From: Micropterix aruncella
Taxonomy: Eukaryota; Arthropoda; Insecta; Lepidoptera; Micropterigidae
DNA: 64,000 nucleotides
Assembly: GCA_944548615.1 (NCBI GenBank)
Contig: OX155951.1
Coordinates: 42,375,320-42,439,319 of the forward strand
Direction: 5' to 3'
The notes beneath the pieces were generated by a model that saw only the letters and a list, made by a program, of their open reading frames with translations, made no database searches and was not told the DNA's origin. This document shows, one piece after another, positions 24,503-37,100 of the stretch (positions within the stretch are counted from its first letter, which is position 1; each line of letters begins with the position of its first letter). A program made the position numbers and the translations under genes.

Positions 24503-27329
24503 TCATATCGACTTGAATATGAGTCATAATACTGCTAGCATGTAGGTGATCAGTTTGATGTTTAAATAAAAAAAAATAGTAGGTAATATTTAAAAATTTT
24601 TATTCCACTCTTCTCAAATTACCTTTAGCAAAGTATGCAGAGAGGGTTTTATTCTTCCGTCCCATCGTTATTCTGTCTGCGTAGTGTTGCGGCCGCAACG
24701 CAGTTTGTTGGCTCGAGTGTCGAGGACCTGCTTTAATATTATACTAACTATCTGAAGTCGCCGCGCTTGCCTCGAAAACTAGGTATACTTTTATTAGACG
24801 GTGTGATCGTATGATTTAATGATATTGCGAATGTTTCCTCTTCGTTTTTTCGGCCTGTGGATAACCTAGATGTCCATTTGCCTCCCGCAGTTGACGATGT
24901 GCAGTTAAAAATAATACTGTGTATGACCGCTCGGCACGCGTCCATCGACGACTTTTATATATAAGGATGCTTTCTTTCAATGTATAACGATTGGCCCATA
25001 ACGCATCTAGGTACCATCTGCTGTTTCGATAATTTGACACCGACTAATATGGCGGTTGTCGACATCGTAGGTAATGTGTAACCTCGGTATCCGCTCGGAT
25101 GAGAACCTTTCTTTCCTTCTCCTTTCTCTGAATTAAATGGATGAGGCGTTTCTCAACCTCGTAGAAGACTTAGCCACTGAGATTAAGCGACTACGAAACA
25201 TTTGCTTAAGATTTATTTGCGGCATAAATAAGCTCAATGCTTTAAGAGAAGCTTCGCTGGCCGGCGGTGACGACCCGTGAGAAAAGAGACAGGAAAGATG
25301 TTTGTCTGTTCCTCTCGGTAGAAGGCGCACGGCCGTTTCCACGACATCATCTTATTCGCTTTGACGGTGCGTGGAGTCTTTCTTTGAAAGCTTTTCCAAA
25401 ATATACTAATTATTATAAGAAGATCGTTGAGTATTTTGTGCTTTCAAATCAGACTAAGGCTCAGAGCACAATCGAAATCTTTCCTTCCATCCTTCCTTAC
25501 ATCCGTCCTCTACAAATCCTAATATAGGCTTTCTTGACATTTATATAATAGGTGAGGCACATTCTGGGCGCATGATGCTCTATTTTTATATAGGATTTGT
25601 AAAATGGCACATGTGTATAGGTTTAAGTATAGGTATTTATGGCGCCAACAAATTAATAAGCTACCAAATGAATGTTAGGCTAGGTTTTCTGTGCATTGCC
25701 AATAGTAAGCTTTTCTTCGTGTAAATGAAATGTATATTTATTATTATTATTAAAATATTGGCGTTTCGCACGCTGAAAGCTGAAACTATGTAACAATAAG
25801 CGCAAATATCCTGAAAGTGACAAGGAAGGATAATATCGTGCAAATTTTCGCGTATCTTGAACGATTTTAGTATTGTTTCTACGGCCGTGTGTGTGAACTG
25901 CCACTGCCTTGCGAGGCAATGGCACTGGCGTTGGCGGTTTCGTACGAAACCCGAAGACGCGCCAATTATGGCCGAGTATTGTTCTCGAGATAAGAAGAGC
26001 AGAGCGGGTGTCGGTCGAGTGACTGGCCGTAGCGCTGGCGTCTCGAAATAAGGCCGTCTAAACTGAGCGTAGGTCGGCGTCCTCTGCCTGGTGTCCGGCC
26101 TGCGGCCCTCGCGACCTGCCTTTTTCGTCGGCACCTATCTTCCTAGCGTTTGTTTCTTTTTACTTGCTACCCTCCTCCTCCCAGCTATCGGAACTACGCG
26201 TCTCCTGGCCCTTCAAAACTATATTCTAATATATTATTTAACTGCGTCGATTCCGTTCTTTCATATACAATAGTAAATATTGCTCGAGTAAGTTCGCTTC
26301 GCTAGGAACACCTATTCAAGACCTATTTAGGAATAAATGAAGATGAGGGGAAGGGAGCGGTCACAAAGGCAAAAGACGAAAGTGTTATAACAATAGTACA
26401 CGAGCGCACGATAAGAAGGCTGAATTTGCTTTAATACGAATTAATAATTACATATACATGATGCATGATATGTATATGTTTTTATCTTTTAACCCCTTGC
26501 GGTAATCCCGCATTTTATCCCATTGTGGTAAACCTAATAAGTATGTGAAGGCTTTGCATTCGCCGACCAATTTCTTAATAATCGACGGTGGCGCCACCTA
26601 TAAACAGTTTTAAACACACACACATCCCATTGTCCGGCGACAGTTGGGCGGTGTCAGCTACAACAGGCGAACCCGTCATCCCAGGCTGGTATAACGATAT
26701 GGGATCGTTCTTTCAGCCGTGGGGGATGAGCGTGAAAGACAGAGATAATGGACAATCCACTATATTGCACCGAATATATATTGCACCGAAAATAATCAAC
26801 CGTCTCGATGACAAAATAAAAGAAATAGAAAGTACTATTTTATTATTTTTTAAAAATTAAAAATGGCCTCTTGACGACATAGGTCATTTAAGGACAGAGA
26901 ACGAACTTCTGCAAGTCATATCTAAAAAATATATATTTCTGCATAACTTTACTATTATACTATATAATATGATATAAGATAATAAACAAAATGTAATATA
27001 TTGTAATATAATGCAAAACAATAATACTATAATATATCTAGATCGTTATATTTATATATTTGTGTATGTATATGTATGTGTATATGTATGTGTGTATGTG
27101 TATATGTATCTATATGAGTACCTACATCAGTTAGGTTTCTCCACCCAAGTCAGAAAATAAGTCGTATGCCCAGATACAGGCTATATTCGGCCTAGTTGGG
27201 TGTGCCCTGAGCATGGTCATGTGAATGTGGGCCATTGTTTTTTCGCACCATTACTTGGTATAACCATTTTTATGTGTTTCATCATTATGTTTGAAATAAA
27301 ATAAAAATAAATAAAAACTATCTAGCTCC
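24503..27329. other. No identifiable gene; probable TE tails and microsatellite
   Basis: TATG/TGTG-rich sequence lies at 27060-27110. 27120-27310 ends in an (AAATA)-type tail at 27295-27316, suggesting a short retroelement. CCCATTGTCCGGCGACA at 26625 links to the repeat at 27.8 kb. No domain-bearing frame. Confidence 0.5.
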
Positions 27330-27850
27330 GCAAACTAGCCCGCGAGAAATCAACCCAGCGGGCAGGCCGAGCTCCCTCGCTACCAGTTGTGGTAACATTT
27401 CTTCGGCCTCCCGACTGGTTACAGGTTCGAAGTCGCTTGCGCGATCCTCTTCCTAGTGTAGTGGTGATAGGCGTATACCGAATCTTTTGCGGACCACGGC
27501 ATTCTTTGCCCGGCTTTCACCCGGTATAGAGGGTAGCCGAATGGTCGCATCGAGAGCGGCTTCCACTTTACTAGGTTAAACAACCGCCCCCGCTCTATAG
27601 GAAATAATACTGTTTCTAGACTTCGTCGGCTGTCAGTCGGAATGCACCGTGCGCGAACCGTCCAGGAGCGCCCTAAGGTTGACTCCTGGGGAAAGCTGGC
27701 CCGCAGGCCAGAGTCCTAACCGGGCTCGCACTTCTGCGTGGAGGCCGCCGGATGGAAGTTGACCCGTGAGTTTGGCCGACCCTAAACGCATGGGTCTCAG
27801 TGGCCTAACTGCAACAGAGAGCATTAGCTCCCATTGTCCGGCGACAATTA
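27330..27850 (+). repeat. GC-rich repeat, copy A
   Basis: It matches 53100-53650 in inverted orientation: CCCCCGCTCTATAGGAAA, CCGTCCAGGAGCGCC and GTTGACCCGTGAGT occur in both in the same order. Both copies also share a frame containing LTGQ.PS.GLHA, so this was probably coding or 5' sequence of a TE. CCCATTGTCCGGCGACA recurs at 26625. Confidence 0.65.
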
Positions 27851-27879
27851 ATTATATTCCAAGCGGCCCTACTTTTTAT

Positions 27880-28790
27880 AACATCACGTGGCAGTAAGCA
27901 GATGCGGTCACCCATCGCTGCACTGTGTTCGCCCGATTCTGTTTAGTTTTGGTGATCTGACGGGAACCAGGGCTTTAACGCCTCTACCGACTTTACGATA
28001 TGTACGCAGTGCGGCTGATAAGTGATGAGTTTTCAATGGAACTCGGAAATTAAATAAGCTCATGTCGCCGTACCGCAGAACTATGTGCGTGGTACATAAT
28101 ACCTCAGGTTCAATAATTTCGGGAATTCGTTTTGGATCCGCTCGATTCTGACAAAATTTATTAGACATCATTCTTTGCTCTCGAGAGCATACTTAAGACG
28201 GAGACGGGCATATGCACAGAAAATCGTTTTATAGTTTTTAAATTGAACAAGTGTTCGGCGAATCTCGTAATACAATCTAATATGGCAAATCCGTGGCTGA
28301 TGATGTCAATGTATCGAGAAATCCCTATTTTTCGTTTAGGGTTACGCCAAGGCCTGTAGTTGGTTTTTAATTGATTTCAATAAGGCATTACATTATTTTC
28401 ATCTTGAAATGAATAGAGTGGCATTTGCTGATGTTAAGCTGTAGTTGCTTAAACAGACAAACGCAGAGAAGCGACCTAGATCTTATTAAAAGTTTAACAA
28501 TCTTGAATTGATTTCATTCTCTTAAAAGCCTTCATATCATCTGCGAAGATGAGGATTTAAGAGTGAATAAAACATTCATCTATGTTTATATATATTGAGA
28601 ATGACAGAGGAGCTAAAAAAAACCCCTGCGGAACACCCGATGTTACTAAAACATTCTCTGATTGGAGAACGACTGCAGCCACAATTTGACTCCTATACTG
28701 AACATCTCAACGGGTCACTCTGTATACTGACTCCGAGTAGTTTTGCAATATTAGAAGGTGATTAACCTTATCGAATATCTTACATGTATA
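27880..28790 (-). mobile_element. Decayed LINE RT
   Basis: The - strand reads SGVPQGFF.APLSFSIYIDD (about 28585-28660) and an ADDMKAFKRM block, followed by broken C-terminal sequence (VLRYGDMSLFNFRVPLKTHH at 28030-28085). Confidence 0.65.
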
Positions 28791-28998
28791 CATAGCACAG
28801 TTAGTACTCGTATATATGGCGCGGGTCGGCTCGGTATCGTCGGCCCATCATTTTATTGGTAGTTCAAAAGATTGAAAGCACTTGAAAGTCTTGATTGAAA
28901 ACCGTGCCGGGAGTCACTAATATGTTGTTCCATCGCTGTATACTCTTGGTCGTGCGAATATGTTATTGCAAATGCAAAGTTTAGAGTTCGGCCAATAG

Positions 28999-29916
28999 AA
29001 ATCGAAGACTATCGCGGTTGTTTGACATTATAAATAGGATAGAAACGAAATTTACCGCGTGAAATTTGTAGCACCCGACGTTTCGGTGACGTTGCAACCG
29101 CCGTTGTCTAGGATAGACTGAAAGAGCTGTCAATCCGTTGTTCCACGGGTAGGCTGCATACCGCTGCCGCCACTGCGTAGGTTATAACGGTGGTGGGGAG
29201 GGGGGGGGGGCGGGCTCGGAGCGCGCGAATTTCGAAAATCCGTCTTGCACTCAACACTCACTGTATCCTTTCTTACTTTCTTGCGTTCGGCGTTCGTCGA
29301 CGGGAACATTGTTCCACGTAGAAGAGAGTTTGTAACCGTCGTCTCTATTGAAGTTCGGGATTCTTCTTATTTCAATGGCTTCCCGGATCATGCGAGGAAA
29401 GTAGAATTGTTTCTTGGATAGCACAATGGGATTTTGAAACTGCATCCAGTGGTTACTTCCGCCATCCAATATAATATGTTCGCAGTTCGCCGATTTTTCT
29501 CGCTGAACGTTTTTAACAGCTGGCTGCTTTGGTGTGTTCCGTCAGTCGCGTGGCTATGGGCCGTTTCGTTTGTCCAACGTAGGCTAGACCGCAACTGCAT
29601 TCGACTTTGTATACACCCGGGGTTTGCATTGGTATTACATCCTTTACAGGCCTCAAAAAACGAGCTATATTTTGGGTCGGTTTAAAGATCGTTTTTATAT
29701 CGAATCTTTTAGCATCTTACTTATTCGATCTCTCACGGCCCGGCCCCCCACCACCGTTATAACCTACGCAGTGGCGGCAGCGGTATGCGGCCTACCCGTG
29801 GAACAACGGATTGACAGCTCTTTCAGTTTACACTAGACAATGGCGGCTGCAACGTCACCGAAACTTCGGGTGCTACAAATTTCACGCGGTAAATTTCGTT
29901 TCTATCCTATTTATAA
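28999..29916 (-). mobile_element. Penelope-like element, truncated, 12-bp target duplication
   Basis: TTCGGCCAATAG occurs at 28987-28998 and 29917-29928. The body (about 29170-29735, - strand) encodes the decayed GIY-YIG C-terminal region of the same family as at 41-44 kb. From about 29737 the end sequence is repeated in inverted orientation (CCCACCACCGTTATAACC onward). A G-run interrupts the left side near 29200. The left end carries the longer tail and the right end stops at the same base as the short end of the 41-44 kb copy. Confidence 0.85.
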
Positions 29917-29929
29917 TTCGGCCAATAGT

Positions 29930-30778
29930 TTTAGATGTCTAATTTAACAAAACAATTGTTATTTCACGAGTCTGTCCGTCCGTCCGTTTACACATGTCAT
30001 AAAGAAAAATCGTTAACAGCAAACGACTCGGTATGGTCTGAAATGGTTTATACGCATCTTACTGAGTTTTATTTATTTACTTTTTAATCTATTTCTTTAA
30101 TTTCTTCAATTGTCCGTTGCTTTCGTAAGGGTCATCATTTTCGAACATTATTGACGCATGCGCCACTGCGCACGGGTTGAAACTTCAATAAGCTGTCAAA
30201 TGGGTGCCAAAATAAGCTTTCCATTAAAAAATCGACTCTGGTAAAAAATCGAGTAAAAATTGTCTGCGTGCAAATCAATAGGTACCTACTAATGACCTAC
30301 GCTTTTGTTTAGAACCCTAAAAATAGGCTTCCTCTTGATTTTACGTTCTATCTTGATCAATTATTATGTTATTTAATATTGTTATTATAATACTACTATG
30401 AACACATATTATATTTAAATTATTTTTGTTGATCTATAGATAGATATTCTTTGCTTGTCGGCTGTTGGACGGTGCGTTACATTATGGTAAAATACCTACT
30501 TCCTTTGGAGTTCATGACAGTGTCTTCGGTTTCGCGGACCGCGTGGGGAACGTTAGACAGAATGATTAGATATAGGTAGGCAGGCTATTATGGAATATTA
30601 TGTAGATAAAGTGGCAATGCCAGTGAGGTTGAAATGAGGCGAATTGGTCAAGTCGGATTCTATTGCTATTCATTTGAAGCAATTAAAGAACGCTCGGTAT
30701 TAATTCGGAGCGAATGAAGCCAATCGGCGCTCTGTCGAGCGGGAGACGCGTTCGAGTAGTCGCTCACTCCGACTCTTA
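29930..30778. other. Upstream flank of tsl
   Basis: AT-rich, with no gene. The last 100 bp become more GC-rich and lead into the candidate initiator at 30779. Confidence 0.5.
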
Positions 30779-30812
30779 TCAGTTTGCTCGCTCGCCTACA
30801 TATTCGGAGACG
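30779..30812 (+). promoter_or_regulatory. Candidate Inr + DPE core promoter for tsl
   Basis: TCAGTT at 30779-30784 matches the arthropod initiator with A+1 at 30781. AGACG at 30808-30812 sits exactly at +28 to +32 and matches the downstream promoter element. No TATA box is visible at -30. If used, it would start a transcript about 160 bp before the ATG at 30940 and would include the in-frame ATG at 30859. The alternative is an upstream non-coding exon spliced to 30924. Such short motifs can match by chance. Confidence 0.4.
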
Positions 30813-30939
30813 AAACCGAGCAAATAGGCCAACTCTCCAAATAAATTGGTAGATAATTATGTATCGATTGGCTTTTTTGTTTAATAATTTGATGAATATG
30901 CCGATTGCGGGTTTGCGTTGCAGAAGGCGGTTCGAGGTG

Positions 30940-31127
30940 ATGGTGGTGCGATGGCGGTGGCTTCCGGCTGCCCTCCTGCTGCTGACCCGGCTGCCGGCCG
31001 ACGCGACCGCGACCGCGACTACGACCGCGACTGCGACCGCCCGCGCGACCTCTCTCGCCGACGACGACCGGCCGCCGGATTCGCCCGACGAGATCGAGAC
31101 GGGCGACGCCATCAACATTTTCATGAG
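30940..31127 (+). CDS. tsl: tsl coding exon 1 (signal peptide)
   Basis: The ATG at 30940 opens a short basic-then-leucine-rich stretch (RWRWLPAALLLLTRL), a typical signal peptide, followed by a Thr/Ala repeat and an acidic Asp/Pro segment. The exon ends in phase 2 (AG|gtactc). An in-frame ATG at 30859 would add 27 residues before the signal peptide. I prefer 30940 because a pyrimidine-rich tract and CAG at 30921-30923 look like a 3' splice acceptor, and because the added residues would spoil the signal sequence. Confidence 0.8.
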
Positions 31128-34100
31128 GTACTCACAATAAGCATTCGACTCTCTTTAATCGCCGGGAAGAATTTATAAATATCGCTGCAAGGAATAGTAT
31201 CACTTTTAGTCTTTGAAGCAAAAAATGTAATAAATTCCTAACCTGAAAATATGTAAAATGTATTATAATACGCCAGCTGCTTTAAGCAAGTATGATGGCC
31301 GCATCATCAGCGCATGTCATTACCCCTCCCCCCCCCCCCCACTATCTAGTTCACAAAAATATTGTATATAAATTAGAAATGGGGCAGAGCTTAGAGTTTG
31401 AACTTGCGAATTGCCATAATTAATAAAGCAGTTTTCACTGATTGTGTCACCAACCAGAATTCGCTTTGTTCTCTCATAAAGATAGCTGCGATACCATTGA
31501 TTGTCTCTGTCTTTGATACGTATTTTTAATAATTTCCTAAGCATAATTTCATTCGAGTCGCAAGATGTAAAGGGCGGATTCCACCAGTGTGCAGAACTGT
31601 GCGGCACTGCAATGCACATTGTGCGACACAAATGTTTATTCTGGTCGACTCACTAAAGCAAACAATAACAAATTGTGCGCGAACATTCTAGAAATGTGGG
31701 CAGGCAGTGGACTCGCGTCGACGTGTACAAACCTGTTGTGCGCGAACTCAGTCTTGCTTCCGCTACCGGAGTGAAAACATTGATTTGTGCGCGTACATTG
31801 TTAATTAACCAAGCTAAATATGGATTGGACGAATGATAAAATTATTAATTTTATTCAAGCTATTGAAACTTATCCTGTATTATGGGATTCTAGTCACAGT
31901 GATTATAAAAATAAAAACAAAAAACACGACGCCACTCAAGAGTTGGCGCAAAGTTTCAATTGTGACTCGACTGAGGTAATGAGAAAATGGAAGATTATTT
32001 TGGCTCAATACCGAAGAGAAAAGAAGAAAATCGCGGACTCAAAATCTTCAGGTTCTGGGATTTTAGATATATATAAGCCGAAATGGTTTGCTTATGCATA
32101 TTTGAATTTCTTTCATGGAAGGGATGAGCCGAACGTCAGCTTGAACTCACACGACGAAATAAATGAACAGGTAGGTACGTTTTAAATGTTTATTTTCTTA
32201 CCTCTAATATTATTACTTAGATACCTATACTATTTACGCCAGTGTTTCTTGCCATGGCACCATTCCGATGTCAGTTTGGAAATAATGTGCAAATTCCATA
32301 ATGTAATTAATGGGGAAATTCCAAAGATGGTCAAATTGGCGCTCTAAGATCATCCATTCTTCTAAAGTGTTAGGCATCTGAAAAAGGAAATTTTATTACT
32401 ATTTCAGGTATCACAAGATATTATTATCCAGAATGACACAGTAAATGAAGATCAAGAGTCTCTTCATGAAAGGCCAGTCGAAAAGTTTAAGGCTCCGAAG
32501 AACTCGCTTAAACGCCGTATTGTCGATGAAGACCCGAGAATCGCCCAAGCTTTGTCCATTATGAATAACGTAAACAAGCAGATGGAAGCAAAAAACCTGA
32601 TGACGAAGACATTTTTGCTGCAGCCGTCGCAACGAAATTAAGGAAAATTAGAGATGAGCGAACCAAGATTTTAGTACAAAGGGATATAGATAATTTATTG
32701 TATGACGCTATTATTGGTACTGGAAAATATGTTACAACTCCAATGCCTTCACCGTATTCAGATTCGTCAAATTGTCAGAGTCAAGGACCGGCTTCAAGTT
32801 TTCAGGTCCGCGATAATGATTATTCAGATCTTTTACGTCAGAATGATGGCGTAAAAGATCAAGAAAGAACAATATCTTGGCATGAAATGTAATGCAATAA
32901 AAGTGACTAAAATAAAATGGTATATTATTTTTATTTTCTTACCTTAATATTTTCTTTCAACACGCTTATGTTGCAACGCCTTACAAGTCTCAGGTACAAT
33001 CCGAGCAATAAGCTCTTTTGAAACTTTAAATAAGAACATTAAACTTGCAAAAGAATCTCCAGTAGCAAGATATCTTAAGGTGATTGCAAGCCTTATTGAA
33101 ACAGGGACACATTTTCTGTAGTTGGTATCTTGCTTAGCAATAAAAGGACTAGTTACATTAACCAGCAACTCAAAATCTTCGCAAGATATACGTGTGAAGT
33201 TTTTAAATCCACTCAATGGATCTATTTTTATTTCTTCTAGAAATTTATTCGTTTCTTCATTCCGTCGCTGTAGTAACGGCCTCACCCAACATCGCGGTTT
33301 CTTCCTTCGTTTCTTTTTAAGGAGACTACATAGTAAAACACATGCTGCAGCACAAAGCACTACGTTTTCCTGCCCGTTCATATTAACTACTGAACTGTCT
33401 CGGCAGAAACTCTGCTCAGTGAACATGTTCGCGCACAAGTGTGCTGAACTGTGCGCTTACAAAAGTTACGCACAGCCTTACCAGTGGAGACGGAAGCCAA
33501 ATGCGACACCAGCTTAGTACCTGCACTGTTGGAGTTTCGCACAAAATGTGTGCAAGCAAATGTGCTGCACACTATTTTGGTGGAATCGCACCTTAAGAAG
33601 ATAGCAGGACACTTTCTGTTCTTGTGCAAGGGGTTCGTAATACTTTCTGTGATGCTCAATATGACTTCCTCTATTTGACCGTTTTGACCGCCCGGAAACA
33701 TGTTTTTTCTAAATAACATCTTTTTTGTCTAAATAAGATTTTCTAACACTCTATCGAAAGATAGCACAATACTTACCAACACAGGCCCTTTAATTGTTGG
33801 GATCGCACTTACTGCCTGATTTAAATATGGGGGTAATATTTGAAAACAAACGTTTGGCAAGGGTTTACTTACACAGTATACATTTAGGTTTTTCATTACA
33901 GTAAAAAATCGGTGCAGTTATATATTATATTGCAAAACTTGGGTATTTAGTGGTTGTATTTGACGTTCAGTAGCTTGCAAATTTTCCCATACATCTAATA
34001 CTAGCGTTTTCCGAATGCCCGAGAAATGTTTATTAAGTGCGCTTGTTATTTAATAAACAAATATGAATTTTTTTCACTGGGTAATTTAATTACCATGGTA

Positions 34101-37100
34101 TGATATGCAAGTAAAAACAGTTCGATTTTCTTGTCATTAGTTATCTATGCTACATCCGAGTTACTCCATAAAATATTGAATAGTCTTAATAAGTGCAAAA
34201 CTGTTTTGCGATCTTTCCAAAGCTTTGACTGCGTGAGCCATTTTTTTTGTGTAAACGAACTAACCAATATGTACATAATTCGTTACAAATGTACGGAGCC
34301 ATTAGAATTTTAGCTTCAAATTAGGGATCAACCACCGAGGTTAAACGAAATGTTATGATTACCTAATTTCAAAATTGTAACATGAAGTTTCGCAAGAGGT
34401 TCCATTTTAAGGTCTTTTTTATTTATAGTCTATACAAATGACCTACCGGGTCATGTGTAATTAGTTATGGATAATATTACCCTATGTGCAGCCGATACAT
34501 TGCTAATATTCAGCGATAAATAAAAATAGGCATTCTTAACTGTGTACGATAAACTGACTAATTTTAGCGTAGATGTCTAGTTGACATAAAATAAAAGGCC
34601 ATTATGATATTGATAATTGAGATGATATTTTTAAGGATTTACAATTTACAATAAATTGCAATGGAATATTTACATTTATCAGTAATTTATTAAACTATAT
34701 AGCTCTATTTTCTCCAGAAAATAGGATACTGTTTACGAATATAATTAAAAAAAAGTTGAATAAAAAAATGAGGATGGGTTTGTGACGACTAAATCTGTAG
34801 TACCTACTGTACCTAATCGTGTGAGGTTGGCTGAACTACTGAAATCGACTTTTATGCAGCATCAAAGCGGGTGGCGTAAGGCGCACGTTACACGCCAGCG
34901 TTGCCAGGAACGTTTCGATGAAATCGTATAGCAGCCTACCTCAACACATTTCAGGAATTTTTAAAGAAATAAAAAGGTTCATAACTAATTTTGTACGATG
35001 TACGATCTTCTCCTCTTTCCCTCTTCCCCTCTTTCCCTCTTCCCCTCTTCGTCTCGTTCTGATTGTGGAATGAAAGGCCGTAGCTGCTCAATATCACTAA
35101 ACAGCCACGATTGCGGTACTTCGATCGCGTGATGCGACATGAAAAATGCCTACCTGCAACGTTCACATCTGATTCTCCAAGTAAAAACCAAATAAAAACG
35201 TAATTCCGATTGAGACGACATCCATGTTTAAAGAATTTGCGTGATTGGATCAGCTGCATCAGAACTTCCTTCAATATTCCGAGATACCGCCTCATCCAAT
35301 ATTAAACTGTCATCATTTGTCGTAGTTCTTGACGGAGCATCAAATTTAATTTTTCTCACTGGGTCTTTACAATTTAAGATACCATTGAAATTTTTTAAAT
35401 AAACACCGAGTATCTTTTATATATGAATATCTATTGCCGCTAAAGAGGGTCCTTTAACAATACCAATATCTGATAGGAGAGGAACTATAAGAACAAGATT
35501 AGTTAGTATCTCAAATTGAATATTGTGATAATTTCATTATTTACTATTGAGGTATTCAATGTAGACGTCATCTAGCAGATGTATAGGATAGTCATTGAAC
35601 ACGGACAATATATTTTATTTTCATTCTTACATAATCAGTGTTTTTTATGTATTGGTGGTTGTACTTTGCTAAGTACCCTACTTTGCATTGGCATAAGTAG
35701 CTATTATTATTTATACCCGATTGTTTGGTTTGTGTGCTGATGGCCTTGTTGTTTGGTTCCAGATATGGCTATCTGAGTATCTGCATGCGCGTCGTGCCGC
35801 GCAACGACACCGACCACTGGTGAGTGTCCCCCCCCCCCCTACACTCTCCCTCCCCCTTACGCTTTTAGCCATCGCCTCACAATAGTTGCCTTCTCCTTTC
35901 AGGATATTCCGAGAGCCCACGGTGAAGATCTACCAGAACGACCACGAGCAACTCCACTTCCAGGAGGGCAAGGAGAGTGACTTGATTTTCAATATGGAGC
36001 TTTGTGACAACCTTAAACAATTGTTGCAGGTATGTACTAATACGCACATACTTACACCGATATTACTTCGACTACTCTTCAGATATGTTTGTATACGAAT
36101 TCCAATTAAAGAAATCCCCTTTCTTCTCACAACTTTATTTGCCCAATCTCGTAAAACCCTTAAATTTGTTTAAGTACCTATGCAATTTTAAAATTAATCT
36201 ATTTGAATAAATTTGTACCTGTTTGTGTGTCTGGCTATCTGGCTAACTGTGTATGCACGATAACTCAAAAACGCGTTGTATTGCTGGAAATATACTTCAG
36301 TCGGAGAGTCATCGAGTAGTAATAATAGGAAGAGCATAAATAGATATTTTTTAAAACGCTAGCGCAGCTATCATCAGCTCATCCAAACGACGAATATAAC
36401 TAATTATCGAGAGAATTCTTCAAGTCTGATAATTCGTTTAAAAGCCACGGTGCCTTAAGTCATTCAGATTTGAATTTTGTAACTCGAAAACTATGATGGA
36501 AAGTCCGATTTGAAAAAGTATTTCGATAATTTGTTTTGGTAATAATTTGGATAACTAATAAAAATTTGGCGATCGTACGGATGCAGCTCCCCGATCAATT
36601 TCAGATACGGAACCATCGAGATAAACTCTGTGTACGGAACCTTAAATCTTATCGGCTCCTTCCATCGATGAATAAAACAGATTGGCAAAAGAATTCTCGA
36701 AATCTGACAACGCGCTCTTATGGACTCTTAAGCGTATCATTATAACTCCAGGACGCATAGTTCGAATTCAAAAAGTCGTTGGTAATCGGTTGTTTTTTTT
36801 TAAACCTGAGAACTAATAAAAAGCTAGTGACCTTACGGCTAAAATGTGGATTTTCAGTCGCCCGTTTGTATGGCAGCTCCCTTACTTGATTTATGGACGG
36901 CTCTCAAAATCTTATCAGTTTTTCCCATTGATGAAAAAACAATGGCAAGAGAATTTCCGAAATTAGACAAGACGCTCTTGAGCCAGGATAACGTACAGAC
37001 AGACAGACGGACGGACAGCTTGTTTCGTTTTTCTGGTTCTAAATGAGCTAAAATTATTATTTTATTTTATAAGTGCAAGACGTAAAAAGATCGCGCAATG

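Larger units (their letters stand above)
31571..33593. mobile_element. PIF/Harbinger DNA transposon, internally deleted, in tsl intron 1
   Basis: TAA at 31568-31570 and 33594-33596 flank ends that read AGGGCGGATTCCACC and, on the other strand, AGGTGCGATTCCACC. A 3-bp TWA duplication is typical of Harbinger. Inside are the two expected convergent genes: a MADF-domain protein (+) and a transposase N-terminus (-). It sits inside a LINE reverse transcriptase on the - strand. Confidence 0.88.
31320..33719 (-). pseudogene. LINE reverse transcriptase fragment split by the Harbinger insertion
   Basis: From 33719 to 33597 the - strand reads a decayed RT segment (GQIEEVILSITESI). It resumes beyond the Harbinger element at 31567 with NEIMLRKLLKIRIKDRDNQW, YRSYLYERTKRIL and LIYIQYFCEL, the usual RT finger/palm order. 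It ends near a C-tract at 31327-31340. Confidence 0.65.

Noticed and set aside
30859..30939. N-terminal 27-residue extension of Torso-like
   Set aside because: It would precede the hydrophobic signal peptide, and the stretch contains a pyrimidine-rich acceptor-like region ending CAG. Kept as an alternative start only.
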